64,000 nt of DNA from Luscinia megarhynchos (GCA_034336665.1 JAPFBE010000002.1:40054406-40118405); one strand, 5' to 3'. Positions 26,617 through 39,589 are shown, counted from the stretch's first letter. Numbers and translations: made by a program. Notes: generated by a model not told the origin, from the sequence alone.

Positions 26617-27142
26617 ACACCTCACTAACTTGAAACAAACCCTCTCATATGGACCCCTCACTTCAAGAAAGACATTGATGTGTTGGAGCATGTCCAGAGA
26701 AAGGGAATGGAGCTGGTGAAATGTCTAGAGAGTAATTCATATGAGAAGCAGCTGGGAGAGTTGGGCTTGTTTAGCTGGGAGAAAGGGAAGCTTAGGAGAC
26801 CTTATTACTTTCTACACCACCCTGTAAGGAAGCTACAGCCAGGTGGGGGTTGATCTCTTCCCCCAGGCAGCCAGTGACAGGACAAGGGGAAATGTCCTTA
26901 AGCTGAACCAGGGAAGGTTCAGATAGTTCATCATGAAGCCTTTCTTAATGGAAAGGGTTGTTAAGCATTGGAATGCATTGCCCTGGGAAGCGATGGCCTC
27001 ACTATCCCTGGAGGTGTTCAAGAAATGGTTGGATTTACTAAGGTTTAGTTGACATGGTCAACTCACATGGTTGAGTTTGGTCGAATGTTTGACTCAATGA
27101 ACTTGGAGGTGTCTTACAACCTGAATAATTCTGTGATCTCTG
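26615..27142 (+). mobile_element. CR1 LINE, 5'-truncated copy
   Basis: The sequence follows the bird CR1 3' region in order. It contains CCACACCTC, GGACCCCTCACTTCAAGAAA followed by GACATTGATGTGTTGGAGCA, a degenerate ORF2 C-terminus, the 3' UTR words CAGCCAGTGACAGGACAAGG and ATCCCTGGAGGTGTTCAAGA, and the end CAACCTGAATAATTCTGTGA. No intact reading frame remains. The 5' truncation point coincides with the A49 run. Confidence 0.92.
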
Positions 27143-30100
27143 AAGTATGATGGAAATTTATCAGACTTTTTTTGCAGTACCACAAGGTACTATATGACCA
27201 GCAAAAGGTTGGGAATCAAGTAACAGTTACTGGACTGGAAATAAGGGGACACAGGACTGAATATTTTGAATGTGGGAATATTTGCTTTCAATCATTTCAT
27301 TTACTCTCTTACCACAAGATGATAAAATTACAGTTCTGCATTTTGACTGATGTGAAACCAGCAGGAGTAGCTACCCTATCAGCTACTACTGTTCCCCAGA
27401 AAACTCTAAAGATGACAAGCAGGAACCAAGTATGTAGTACCTCAACACAGTTTTCCTGATTCCTTATGCAGTACTTCTGGATTTGATAGTGAAATTCACA
27501 GTCATATGGTGTCACTAGAATATTCTGCAACACAATAAAAGTTGAAAACTTGATCACGCTGATAAGTGAATCACATATTAGTTGAGATTTGTATTGAACT
27601 CCATATAAAATAAATAAGACAAGGAGTTCTGTACTGATTGCATTATTCCTTTTCATATTTAATTCAACAAAACCCCTCTGTTTTAGAATCCACTTCTTAC
27701 AGATATGTCAATGCCTTCAGAATTCAGAACTACTTTGTAACATAAACCAGAGGGTTGCTATAGAATTGAAGTAGTGTGCTGCCAAGTAGCAATGCCTTTG
27801 TGGATAAAATAGTTTTATTTTATTCTTTTGTGCCAACAAAAAAGACATCAAAATTATAAAAGTAATTTTACTATAATATTAATGAATTCTATTGAATTCT
27901 ACATTTTCATTACCATTCTTCTGAGGATGCAATCTACTTTTTAGTTTTGCAAATATTTTTCATGTTTGGTGTGTCTCATGTATGGTTGATTGTCACAGTC
28001 ATATCATCACCAAGACTTGAATAAGAGCTTGCATTTCACAGCATAAGATTTTACTTTTTATTCTCCTGTCAATACCAGTTGCACCCTTCCCCTGATCTTT
28101 TTTTCTTGATTTACTGAATCTTAGTTTCATGTTATTATTTTTCTTTTTCTCTCCTTTATTCCTTTTTATTTTATCTACAATCCTTTTTTAACCTTTCTCT
28201 CCTTTCGTCTACTAATTCCTGTATTTCCTAATCATGTCCCATTTTCTCACCCTTTTGAATTGGGGAAAGTGGTTTGGTAGCCAGAGCAATTCTCTGTGGA
28301 AACAATAGATAAGAGAAAGAACAAATTATATTTATGCAAAGGGCTTTTATTTTGCATGATGTTTAGCTTTTCAAAGGTCAGTGGGGCTAATGTCCATGCA
28401 GTTAAGATGAAAAACATTTGATAGTCCAGAAATTTGGCAAGCTGCTGAGATGGAACTGTAAACCTTGTTTCAAAAGAAATATATGGAAAAGAATTTAGGA
28501 TAGTTGATAAATGTAACTGTGTACACTTTTAAAATATTTTTACATGGAGACCCTGACACTATATAAAATATTTCTACTTTGAGAAAAATGCTGTCTACAC
28601 TTGTTCCTACTGGCACTGCATATTTTGGTTGTAACTATTTCCTGAATTGTGAAGAAAATATTCAGAGGCTCAATGAGTTAAACTGTCATTGAGAGGGAGC
28701 AAAATGATAAAGGAATAAAAAAGTTGCCATCTGAACTCTCTGAGTTAACTAGACTCAGTATTGCTAAAGTTTTCTACTTTTATTACATTTAAAACTGTCA
28801 TTTTTATTAACATTATGTGTAATGCTTTCCAATGTCATTCTGCCTAGAGACAAATATATATGAGTTTATAAACAGGTAATTCTGTTTTGTTATGATTTAG
28901 TTTTTGTTTGTAAGAAACTCACCTTCTTGCAACACTGATGACATCAAGAGGAATTACAGTAGAATTCAAAGGCACTGCATCTTTGTTGACAGTTTCAGCA
29001 GTGTATAATGTTTAATTTTTAATCTGATGAGCTATATGTGTGGCTAATGTAGTTTTCATTTAAAGTCCTTGGTACTCATTTACCATATTGAAAATTGGAA
29101 TAAACTTTAAGTTTCAAAATAGTAAAATAAACACAATCTTGACATGCTAATTAGAGATTTTATAGTTAATCTAATCCAAGTTGGAAGTATAGAATAGTTG
29201 TCATTATTTTTGAATCTTTCCCTACAATAAACATGGATGAGTTGACACCAAAAGAATGATCAGAATGATTGACACTTTTAACAACAGAATTTTAATAATA
29301 ATAATAATTTTACATGAGTATAAAAATATATTTTCAGGGTGAGTATAGAAAATAATAAATATTATCAGGTTTCAAAATATAAATTTTATTAATGATTTTT
29401 AAACTTTGATATGAACACAAACTTCAACCTATGCTCACAAATATTCCTTTCTTTTTTTTTTAAATTTCATATTAGTGGAAAAGGAGATCACCCAACTGGT
29501 TAAATGTAAAGACTTATGCTTAGTATTAAACTTATGATTGGTCCTGTGAAAACAAATAAAATTTGTTCAAAAGCTGAAAGGATGGCATTCCTTAATCAAA
29601 GCAAGTATAAAATAAGAGTAGAATACTCTTCTGTTGCTGACATTCAAGATTTCTTGAAGGCAACAAGTGCAAGAATGGCCATTTTCCCCTTCACTTGTGC
29701 TCTGGCCATTCAGTTTTCTGCATGACTCAAGTGGGTTTTATGCAAGAGGTGGCTGCTCCAAAAACTCATGTAAACCTGGAGCGAGCTACTTTTTCACAAC
29801 AACAATCTTTCTGATTTTCTGATGAAACAGCTGAGCCTAATACTATGCTTTGTTAGTCCTGGAAAGCTGTTGCTGTCACTATTTTGAGGCAAATAGACAA
29901 AAAATATCTTTTGAAGTACATGAACAGCTTAAGCTTTTTGACAATAACATGTTGTTATAAAGTGATAGTTTTTACCTTGAAGGGACTAGAGAAAGTATTG
30001 TTGAAAAAATTTATTGGATCTCATACCACTAATTAGGTGTTGAAAACTGACAGCTATATTATTAATGGGGAGTATGCACTTATAATTTCTTGGTTTGATT

Positions 30101-31444
30101 TACTCCTTGTGCTACTCCTAAGTCTGACCTAAGAGAGTTTCCTGCTCAGAAGCACTTCTGTGTTTGTCGTGGTTTGTCTCATTTTTATTTGCTAGTCAAA
30201 GAGTAGCAGGTTTGAATCAAATGTATGGCATAAGATGTGTCATTCATCCAACCAACCCCAGACACATCTAAGCAGCCCAATCTGTTTCTACTTTCAGTGA
30301 AGTGGGTTTCATGATTTTTAGAGCCCAATTTAACTTAACAAAGAGTCTGCAGACATGCAGTTGGAAACATAATTCTTATTTAAAGTAATATCTTGAAATA
30401 AAGCTTTCTGAAATTCTTATCTAAGGAGATAAGCACAGTCTTCATTCCGAAGTAAGCTGTCCAGTGGGAAAATATTGATAGCTGAGCTATAAACACAAAT
30501 GCATGCTAAAAGAGTAAAATAATACATAAAATAGAAAGAATATCTCAAATTTTAAACTAAATTTTTTTCTTCTGTTTCTTTCAGTTTTGTATCAGAGGTC
30601 AGTTCATCTGATTTTTCTTTAAAAACTCTTATTTTAAAATTACTTATTTCTCTATATTGCCTATGAAAAGCGACTCAAGTGGCTAATTCAGAAATAGGCA
30701 ACTAACTTTTAGTTGCCCAAGTAAGGGCAGGTGGATTTCATCCACATTGTCTCAAAAAGAGAAAATGTCCTTATTTTTTAACAATATACAGAACTGGAAC
30801 AAGTAACAAAATATATAGAAGTGAGTGACTACATTTCTCAATTAAGCTAAAGAACAATTTTGTTCTTCATATTCTGCACTATGAAATGTTTTGGTTCTAG
30901 AAATGAAACTAAAACTTAATGAAATTTGGCCTTTTTAAGAGTTTGGTGGATTGGAGACGTTTTCTATGTGACTTAAAATACCTTTTTTGTTTTAGACTCA
31001 AAGAATAAAAATGGATGTTGTCTGGAGGATCTAATGGTGCAAAGAAAAAAAATAACTAATATATATATATATAGTCATTATAGCTATTTAAATTCCTCAT
31101 CTAAATAGCACAAGAAAACAAGATGCTGAAGAAAAATACCAGGTCATCAGTTTAACAGTTTTACTCAGAGTTTTTACAAATTAGGCAAATATTTGAGAAA
31201 ACTTATTTTGTTCACCTACTGACATTCAAACCCCAAAGAGTTCAAAATGCATGAGAAAAAGGAAAACACCATGTAATTTAGTTAAACTATGAGAAGTAAG
31301 AACCTGATTTCACCAATTCTGAATGGCAATGTACAAGTTTTATCTCAGGTAAGAATCTTCTTCTGAGGCAGCTGTTTTCCAAACAAAGGTTCATGGACAA
31401 TTTAGAGTAAAGAATAAGAGAATAAAGTGCAAGAATAACCCTAA
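27143..31444. other. noncoding, no gene recognised
   Basis: AT-rich sequence. A pyrimidine-rich patch lies at about 28080-28258 and (TAA)n-like triplets near 29294-29307. Open frames such as 27172-27459 and 27309-27656 (opposite strands, overlapping) have no domain. No repeat family is recognised. Confidence 0.5.
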
Positions 31445-32173
31445 AATGCTCAGGGGTCATGGAAACCTCATGAGGTTCAACAAGACTAAGTGCAGAGTCT
31501 ATACCTGAGTTGGGTTGACACCCAGTACCATTAAAGATAGAGAAGGACTTGGGGGTGCTGGTGGGTGAGAGGCTGCACAGGAGCTGGCAAAGTGCACTGT
31601 CAGCCCAGAGAAACATCCTGGGCTGCACCAGAAGAAGTGTGGTCAGCAGCCCAAGAGAGGTGATTCACGCCTTGTGCTGAGATCCCACCCAGAGTACTGC
31701 ATCCACTTCTGGGGATGCCAACGTAAGAATGACCTGGACCTGGTGGAGCAGGGCCAGAGGAGCATCACAAAGAGCATCAGAGGACTTAAACAACTCCCTT
31801 ATGAGCACAGGCTGAGAAAACTGGGGTTGCTCAGCCTGGAGAAAAGAAGGCTCTGGAGAGACCAGATTGTGTCCTTTGAATATTAAAGAAGGCTTACAAG
31901 AAAAATAAGGACAAGCTGTTGCTGAAGGACGATGTTTTTAAACTAAAAAGGAGAATAATTAGACTAGATTTAAGGAAGAAATTTTTAACATCAAAGTAGA
32001 GAAACACTGGAACAGTTTGCCCAAAGTGGTGGTAGATACTCCATCCCTGGAAACACTCAAGGTCAAGCTGGACAGGGCTCTGACCAATATGATCCCTTCT
32101 CACTGCAGGGGAGTTGGACTAGATGACCTCTAGAGCACCCTTCCAACCCAAACCATTCTATCATTCTATGTGC
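31445..32173 (+). mobile_element. CR1 LINE, 5'-truncated copy
   Basis: The copy matches the bird CR1 3' region from ACCTCATGAGGTTCAACAAG to a terminus CCATTCTATCATTCTATG. An open stretch at 31674-31886 encodes the C-terminal part of the CR1 ORF2 protein (HPEYCIHFWG, then LVEQGQRSITKSIRGLKQLP and LRKLGLLSLEKRRL), followed by 3' UTR. This copy belongs to a different-looking CR1 lineage from the one at 26.6 kb, because its 3' end reads GGAGTTGGACTAGATGACCT then CTAGAGCACCCTTCCAACCC. It is inactive. Confidence 0.93.
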
Positions 32174-32873
32174 CTATGATAATGCTGGATCAATAGGATT
32201 TACTAGAGTAAGATATCATATCTGAGAATGGTGAATATAATTTAAAGTGTTTCTTGTCTGCCTCAAAGAATTCATGGTAGTTAACTGTGCTGCTAGAGAA
32301 GGAAAATATATCATGTTTTTTTCTTGGGAAATTATAGTCCCACAAGTAGAAAATACCCTCCACAATACTATGTCTTGCTATTGTTTAATCAATTAAATAA
32401 TGCAATGTTTTAATATAACTCCTGTGAATTTTCAGTTTTCACCAGTGACATTCCTGTTATCCCATGAGTCCTCAAAGGTAACCAGAGGAAAATTATTCTT
32501 GATTTGGGAACAGAAATAAAGAAGAAGCTGTTTAATGAAGTTTTCAAACTTCATATTTTATTCGTATTTACTTCATACCCACAAATCATTTTGATTTAGA
32601 ATGCACTGAAATACTTCATTAATTAATTCCCTGATTTTAGATACATTTCATAAGAGAAAATCTTATTTTTACACTGAATTCTTAGAATTGTAAATCATCA
32701 AAGCCAATACAAAATGCAGCAGAGTTAACAACAACAATCAAAGCAAAATAAAATTTTAAAAAACCTTACTGCATTCTGTGATTGATACTGTAATTTTTTC
32801 AACTAAGGCCTCAGGCACTTTCAATTATACCCCACTCCCCTAGCTTTTCAGCTCCCATATTTCAAAAATACAA
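32174..32873. other. noncoding
   Basis: AT-rich sequence with no feature recognised. Confidence 0.55.
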
Positions 32874-33500
32874 ATGGGTGAGCAGCAAAATTTCTCACCT
32901 CAGGTAGGAGAGCTAAGTGGATTATTTCATATATTCTGCATTCCCAGAAAATCTCTGAACCATTGGCAAAGTTCCATAGGCACAACGTGGAAGCAGCAAG
33001 CTTCTATGTCAATGAAGAGGACCAGAAGTGAACTCACAGCTCTATCCTGCATTTCAGGCTCTAATATTCAGGGTAATGTTCTTTTCTCTACAGCCCCTAC
33101 CAAGTTGTGTGATAAATGTCATGGCTTGCCTAAAGGAAGAAAGTTTTTTACTGTTTGCCAACACTTGCAAGAGCCAGCTCTTCCAAGGCTCTGCTGTGTG
33201 AAACAGTGGAGAAACACCTGCTGATATCCACAGAAAAATCCACCCAGCCCTGCCTCAGAGAATGGGCAGCACTCTGGAGCATATGGTTCTGTAAAGAAGA
33301 GCCCACTGAAGACACTTTACATCAAACTGAATTCTCACCTAGAAGGACAGAGAATTGGGGGAAGAAGGAGATCTTGCCAGAAGTCTTTGTGGAATGGTCT
33401 CTCATGCTAAATGCACTAATTATCCCTCTTTATTCTTGGTCCTTTACCACTAGAATGAAATGTTCTAAAAAATTAAAAAATGAATGAGAAAACAAAATAA
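32874..33500 (+). other. weak coding-like stretch with splice-like signals
   Basis: Two overlapping plus-strand open frames (32874-33224, 116 codons, and 33155-33487, 110 codons) lie in a patch less AT-rich than its surroundings. The first contains a Cys-rich part with a CDKCHG box and later CC and C residues. A good acceptor-like site, a pyrimidine tract then CTACAG, precedes 33094, and a donor-like CAG|GTAGGA occurs near 32899-32908. No family is recognised. The stretch could be noncoding exon sequence, an old transposon remnant, or chance. Confidence 0.15.
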
Positions 33501-33782
33501 GACAAAGCAATTTATTCTCTATGATGCTATGACAGAAGTTTTGTAAACTCCATTTGAAGTCTCAACAACAATTTCATATTCCAAATGCTGCAGCTGTCCC
33601 ATCAGCAGCAGTTAACTTCCCATTATTAACATATATTGCCAGATTGGGAAACAAAGCTTACACCCTTACGTTTTCAGAAGTCAAAGGTGTAAGCAATCAA
33701 AGATGCCGAAATCTTTCACATTTTTTATGATGGAGTCCACAACAAAATTAAATATTCTTAATTGGCAAAGTGTTTCTGATCC

Positions 33783-34477
33783 TTAAGACTTACAGACATT
33801 CACTCTGTGTACAACTAGACCATTAACAGGGATTTTTGCTTGTCTCCTATTTTGATGAGCCAAGAAACATGCCCATTTCATTTCATTTCCATGACTTTGA
33901 GGTAAGCTACATTCCCCACTAGCATATTTTTTACTTCCTTCAACTATTGGAGAAGTTAGTAGAAGCAGTCTGTCCTTCACTGGTGAATCTAAAGGTGTTT
34001 TAGAGGTGTCAAGCAATACCAGGCCCAGGCATTTCTGCTCTTCCCACCCTTTTCCTGGAACTACTGCCTGTATGCTGAATCCTTGTCTCACCCTCTGGCT
34101 GAGAGAAAGCCAGTTGCTGCAGCATGTGACTGCTCACTCCTCTCTGGCTGCTGACAGAAACTTGTGAAGAGTTCAATGAGATGGGTTAGAGCTCCTACAT
34201 CTGGAAATCTAGAGCTGGTCACATCAGATGGTGTCAGAATTATTGAGAAGCTGAACACTTGATCAATGTAGGACTGCACTGTCCTCCTTTTATCAGTGAT
34301 GTTACACATGGTTGTGATTAGGTCATACGCGCCTTTCTTCTCTCTGAACCCGCCCTTTAACTTCATGTGATCCTTCATCATCTGGACAAGGACTTTGTTC
34401 TTAGGCAGAATCTGGAAGATGTTATGACTGTAATAACACTTTGTTATGCTGTCTTTTCTTTGTTCAGGGCAAAAAAA
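33783..34477 (-). other. coding-like open segment in two abutting frames
   Basis: On the minus strand a frame is open from 34477 to a TGA at 34088-34090 (130 codons). It reads, for example, NIFQILPKNKVLVQMMKD and later DVGALTHLIELFTSF. A second minus-strand frame then covers 34091-33783 (102 codons). Together they span about 230 codons with a single frame change, in a patch richer in GC than its flanks. The second frame begins without an ATG. I do not recognise the protein. It could be a frameshifted retrocopy or exon remnant, or two chance frames. Confidence 0.2.
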
Positions 34478-37400
34478 TTACCTTTGTCCCCCTACTTCTC
34501 TGACTATCCTGACATCAGTGCAAATTTCTCACATGAGATCAGCTCTGATCACCAATTGCTTTTATTGGTTCTCATAACACATTAGCTACTGTTATTCCTC
34601 TTTTTAAGGATAAGCACATATTTGGCTCCTCTTACTGAGCTAATAATTTTCACTCTGTTGTCTTTTTGTCATCATCCTATGTGGTGAACAGCTCTGATGA
34701 AGGATGTGGACTGATGCATTCAGCAAGATGTTTAATATTAATAACTTTAAACACTGGGAGAATCCTAAGGCCTAAAATCTGCAACAAATTTGTGAATTAC
34801 CTGGTTCACCAAATTCACACAATGAGAAACCACTACACAAAATTGTCTTAACACATTATTTTTGATAGCAAAAAGGAACAAAAACTTGCATGAGTATTGA
34901 TTGGTAAATGTAACTATCAAAAAAGTGCATTATTTCCATTACTAAATTATGGGCTGGATTCTGAACCAATCCTATTTATTGGTTGGTTGGGACCTTTGTC
35001 ACTACAGTAAGCAGGAAAAATGACCCTTCAAAGTGGTGAGATGAGACAAAGCTGCATGTAGGTATTTTTTTTCCAAGGAGCTGAGCTGTCATTATGGCCT
35101 TCTTGGCATGGTTATGTTATCTTGTATTATTCTAAACTTGATGTGGAGAGCAAGCTAGGAGTTAAATTAAGAAACAGTATAAAAGGAAGTTGACAATAGG
35201 GAAAAGTTAGGGAAGACTCCATTGTAACTACTGGGATCAGCCAATGGGCTGAAACTCTTTTCTCCTCCATAGAAAATACTAATTTTTCTATTATTAGAAA
35301 AATAATATGACCTATTAGAAAAATGGGTTCTTGCCTATTTGATAAGAACCACTCTATGCACATTGAATACTTTTATTGGGTATTGGGCTTGCCTATGCAT
35401 TGCTTTGGATACATTTTTGCAGTCAGATACTATCACCAGCAATCCTCAAACCTTAATCTGTCACATTTTTTATTAACAAAGAGTGTTATTCTGTAAACTG
35501 TTAGTGTGAGTCCTTCACAGGTATTATCAGTTGCCAGAAGTAGGAAATATATCCAAATAAAGTGGGAAGAGGTGTCTCCATTATGCTGTTGATGTGTGTC
35601 CCCAAAAAATCAGTGGAACCAGCCTTGGATCCAGGGGACTGCTCAGTGAAGGATCTCATAACAGGACACTGACAGATGATCAGTCACAGGGGTCTCAGCT
35701 TTCCTGGAGTACTGACAGACAAATCAAATACCAAGAGTCAAGGAAATCTCCCCTTTGTGTGTGACATTGGATAGCACAATACCTCTGACTATTGATTCAA
35801 GTAATTCACCTGTACTTTCAGATAACTTCTTTGCAGGACTCCCTCAAAGTCATGGTTTGTTCCTAGCTGCCATAACTGAGTAATTATGGTACAAGAACTG
35901 CTGTACTCCTAGCAGGAGCCCTAGTTTGTGAATGGTGAACATTTCCTTGAAGTGGAATCAGTAGTGATGCAGAAAACAAACAAACAAATATTCAATAAAT
36001 ATTATTTTATTCTGCACTTCCTAATCCATTAGCAAAAGAAGAAATATGTCTAGCAGGAATAAACATTTTAAATAATCCAACCTAAATGACATGAGCACAG
36101 AGGTATATCTTTGGATATTTTTTAAAGCTATCCTATTGTGCTCATAGTTCAATTATAACAATTTGTTACTAATCTTGGAATACCAGGAAAACTTCACAGG
36201 TCTGGAAGACCCTTACACTGAAGAGAAGAAAAAAAAAACAAACAAAAAAACAAAAAACCGGCTAACTGTAAAGTTATATGGTAGAACTGGAACGGCTTTG
36301 GTGAGAGCAATAAAATAAAATCCCAATCTGAAGCAGCCATTGGTGGTGTTCCTGGTTTCCCTCTCCCTCACAGCTGGCTGCCTGCACTTCAAAGTCCAGC
36401 TCTCCTCCTGACTTGCACTAACACAGGTAGGGAATGATCCACCCAACATATACCTTCAGGTCTTTCTTGTGGATATGTTTTAGTTGAGCATGACTGGATT
36501 CATTATAGGTGTAACTGAAAAAAGTTTAAAGGGATGTGATATATGAGAAGTTAGATGATTTAATAGTCTCTACTGAGCTTTAAGCTTGATGTTGAGACTG
36601 TGATTGTTTTCTTATGACCCATGTGGAAGGAATTTAGCCTATTTCTATAAACTGCAAGTATCTCCTGTGGATCCTCCTAGTCATATTCACCACTTTCTAC
36701 TGGGACATGCAAGGCCATTGAAGTCTCGTATTTTTTTTCTAGAAGGTATTTATAGACTAAGAAATGCACCTGCAGAAGAAGAACTTGATAAAAACAAAGC
36801 ATAACAGTTTTTAATATGTCTCTGTGAAACTTGAGCAAAATCTCTTTAGAATAATGGTACCCATTTATCCGTGTAAATACACTAATTTCAGATTTTTGAA
36901 TTCTTATTTACAGCTGTATTCATCTAACAGGAAATAAGAGTGTGAAAAAAGAGGTCTTCCTCACAGACAAGAACTAGGGAGTCAGATATTCATGTGGCCT
37001 TTTTCTCTTACCTTAACATGGAGAAGATCAAATGTTCTTCAGCCAGATGTAACTTTCTTCTTGCTGTAGGGCTCAGACTACATCATGCTCTAAGAAAAAA
37101 TCCCTCAGCAACGTGGAAATGCTTTTCATGGAAGAAACAAGGGGAAGACGAAGATGACTGACTGACTGGGAGCTACATGTGTGAATCTGAGAGGGGGCAG
37201 AACTTCCTGAGTCTCTCAACTGTCCCTTTAGCTTCATTGAAAAACAGAATAAGTGAAGAGGATAATCTATGGAAATTTTGTAGAGGGCTAGAAAAATTAC
37301 TCACACTTCCTGCATGACTGTTCCTGTGAATTTTTCCATAGTAAATTGTGACAGAGTAAACTGGGAAGAAATCTCTACAGATTACTCCAGTTAGCCACTA

Positions 37401-38693
37401 ATACTTCCAGAAATTGCCTAGACCGAGAGAGACTGTAGGAGAAGGTTGGGGGATGAACCTGGAGTACTTCAGCACTTCCATCCAAAAGTAAAAGAAAAAA
37501 ACAAAATTAATTGGGAGAGTATCTTTCTTATCTATGTGAAAGCACAGCTTAGCATTGTTACCAATCAGCAAAGGACTAGCAAATTATTTTTTTTTTATCA
37601 TTTGTGGCAGTTTGTGATAAATGTATTTACAATGTGTTATCCATAGTTCCTTATCAAAGTAAGTTTCAGGCCACACCAACTTGTTATTACAGCATACCCT
37701 TTATATGATAACTTCTTGAAAAGTTTGTTTCTGGTCCTTTAGAGCTTAATGTATCACATGTGACAAAAACAATTCATGGTATAGTTTTCAATAATTCTCC
37801 CAAAACTTCTGAAAATGTAATGCTCTGGATTCACTTCTGCAGCTGCTCAGAAGACAACCCAGGCAAAGCTATGAAGCCAAGTCTCATGATCTAAAGTGAA
37901 TAATGACTCTTTCATCAACATAAATAGCTCTAAAGGTTAGAAGAAATGAAAAGGCATAAACTAATTTGCACTATTCTCACAAAATATTACTCTAATTTTC
38001 TGGTAGTATAATTGATTAGACCAATTTAAAAAAACCTTTCTAAGTATTCTGAGTTTATTGAGCATGATTTACAGCTACTCCTGTCTGTCGAGCCTTACTT
38101 ATATGGAGCTGAAATACTTGGTTTAATAAAAAACTATTGCTCATGTCAAGCAAAAGAAAGCATAAAAATATTTAAAGGTTTCAATGGATTTCCTTAACAT
38201 AGCAATAAATCAAACATTAAAATTATATATATGTTTGCTAACAGATAGCAAAGATTTGTGAAAAACGCATAACATTTTTCTCTTTAGAACAAATACAAGT
38301 GTTACAATCTCTGTAAATCTTTTATCAAGTGTCCATAATTATTTCCTGAAATCATCAGCTTTGTACTTTTTAAACTTTTATAAAATAATTTTTCATATTA
38401 ACTTAAGAAACCTTATTCATATGTTCCGTGCAATTAATTATTTTTGTACATTGAAGTAGAATAACATTGTTTTCATTAAATCATTTCCATGTTTTAGCAA
38501 GATTCTTGAACTTTCATTACTATTATGGAGGTGATGCTTAGATTTTTGCCACTATTTTTCTCAGTCATATTTATGAAGAAATGGCTGATTATTTGGCATA
38601 ATACACAAATCCAGGAACTCCATAACCGTGTGATTTTCTTAAATTTATTGCTTACTGCTATTTGAACAACTCTTGGCAATCATTCCCTAAATT
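34478..38693. other. noncoding, no gene recognised
   Basis: AT-rich sequence. An A/C-rich simple stretch lies near 36228-36259. Open frames here are short, and several run through homopolymers. Confidence 0.55.
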
Positions 38694-38746
38694 ACGTCCT
38701 CATATTGTCTGGAATATTTTTGGGGACTCTGACAATATGAGGACGT
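38694..38746. repeat. perfect 16-bp inverted repeat
   Basis: ACGTCCTCATATTGTC at 38694-38709 and its exact reverse complement at 38731-38746 flank a 21-base spacer. Each arm keeps a CpG in AT-rich, CpG-poor DNA. A short (TTTG)n tract begins a few bases after the second arm. It may be the remnant of a small palindromic DNA transposon, a structured RNA hairpin or a regulatory palindrome. Confidence 0.8.
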
Positions 38747-38752
38747 TGGGTT

Positions 38753-38780
38753 TTTTGTTTGTTTGTTTGTTTGTTTGTTG
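38753..38780. repeat. (TTTG)n microsatellite
   Basis: About six TTTG units following a T run, read directly. Confidence 0.9.
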
Positions 38781-38796
38781 TGTTGTTTTCGTTTTT

Positions 38797-39086
38797 ATTT
38801 TGGGTTTAATTCAAACTTATTTGTTCATTGATTAAACTGCTTTCTACTTACAATATTATCTTTTAAAAAAAAATTTTTAAAATCCACTATGCAATGGATT
38901 TTATTCTTCCTATTACCTTCCTTCTTACCCTATTTCTACTTAAACTAAATTATTTGAAGCTGATATTCACAAATAAATACAATATGGTGCTTTGTGATAC
39001 TAAGTTTTTATTAATATGCATCTGAGATAAGTATGCTATTAATGACAGGAGAACCATGAATTAACTATATAAGACAACTAAACAGA
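38797..39086. other. noncoding
   Basis: Very AT-rich sequence with nothing recognised. Confidence 0.5.
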
Positions 39087-39126
39087 ATGAAAGAAACATT
39101 CTTTATTATGCTGCTGCTTTTTTCAG

Positions 39127-39231
39127 GAGTTGAGGGTGTCATTGATTGGTGTGCAAGGAAAATATGTGGGGAAACATCTCATCTAACTGAACAGGAACAA
39201 AAGATAGCAATTGCATGGCTACTTATTTTAG
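39127..39231 (+). other. exon-like open segment
   Basis: This 105-base segment is bounded by an acceptor-like site (GCTGCTTTTTTCAG before 39127) and a donor-like site (TTTTAG|GTAACT after 39231). It lies within an open frame running from 39087 to 39431. In that frame both ends fall after the first base of a codon, so the putative exon is phase 1-1 and in-frame if skipped. It reads VEGVIDWCARKICGETSH and then LTEQEQKIAIAWLLIL. I recognise no protein family. The open frame continues through both flanks, so the boundaries are not forced. Confidence 0.15.
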
Positions 39232-39589
39232 GTAACTTGAATTTCCTGAAATTAGCAGAGGTTTTTGACATTTCTGTACTTTGTTCCACCAGAAGCCTAA
39301 AACCAAGACCCAGCCTCTTTAGTTCAGGGAGAGAATTTTTTAAAGGGGGCAATTTTTTGCTTCCCCACTTTGAAGGGAGGACCAAGGAATTTAAGCAAGG
39401 TGTAACCTTTTTAATCAGTCTGTGCTATTAACTGCCCTGCTGCATGCTGCCCAGAATCCAGAGATTGTGTATAAACCCATTACATAGGCATGCTATTTGC
39501 TGGAATGTTCATCTGTTTCATTAGTTGAGAAACAGATTTTGTCATCCTTAGGTTTCAGGAGCAATTAAGAGCCACGGAAATCAGAGACA

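Noticed and set aside
26428..26719. Open frames on both strands crossing the A49 run.
   Set aside because: They exist only because poly-Lys or poly-Phe codons contain no stops. The sequence is a homopolymer joined to a CR1 fragment.
30850..30867. Palindrome AAGAACAATTTTGTTCTT resembling a steroid hormone response element.
   Set aside because: The half-sites AGAACA and TGTTCT are separated by four bases, not the three required for the canonical element, and the sequence is A/T-biased.
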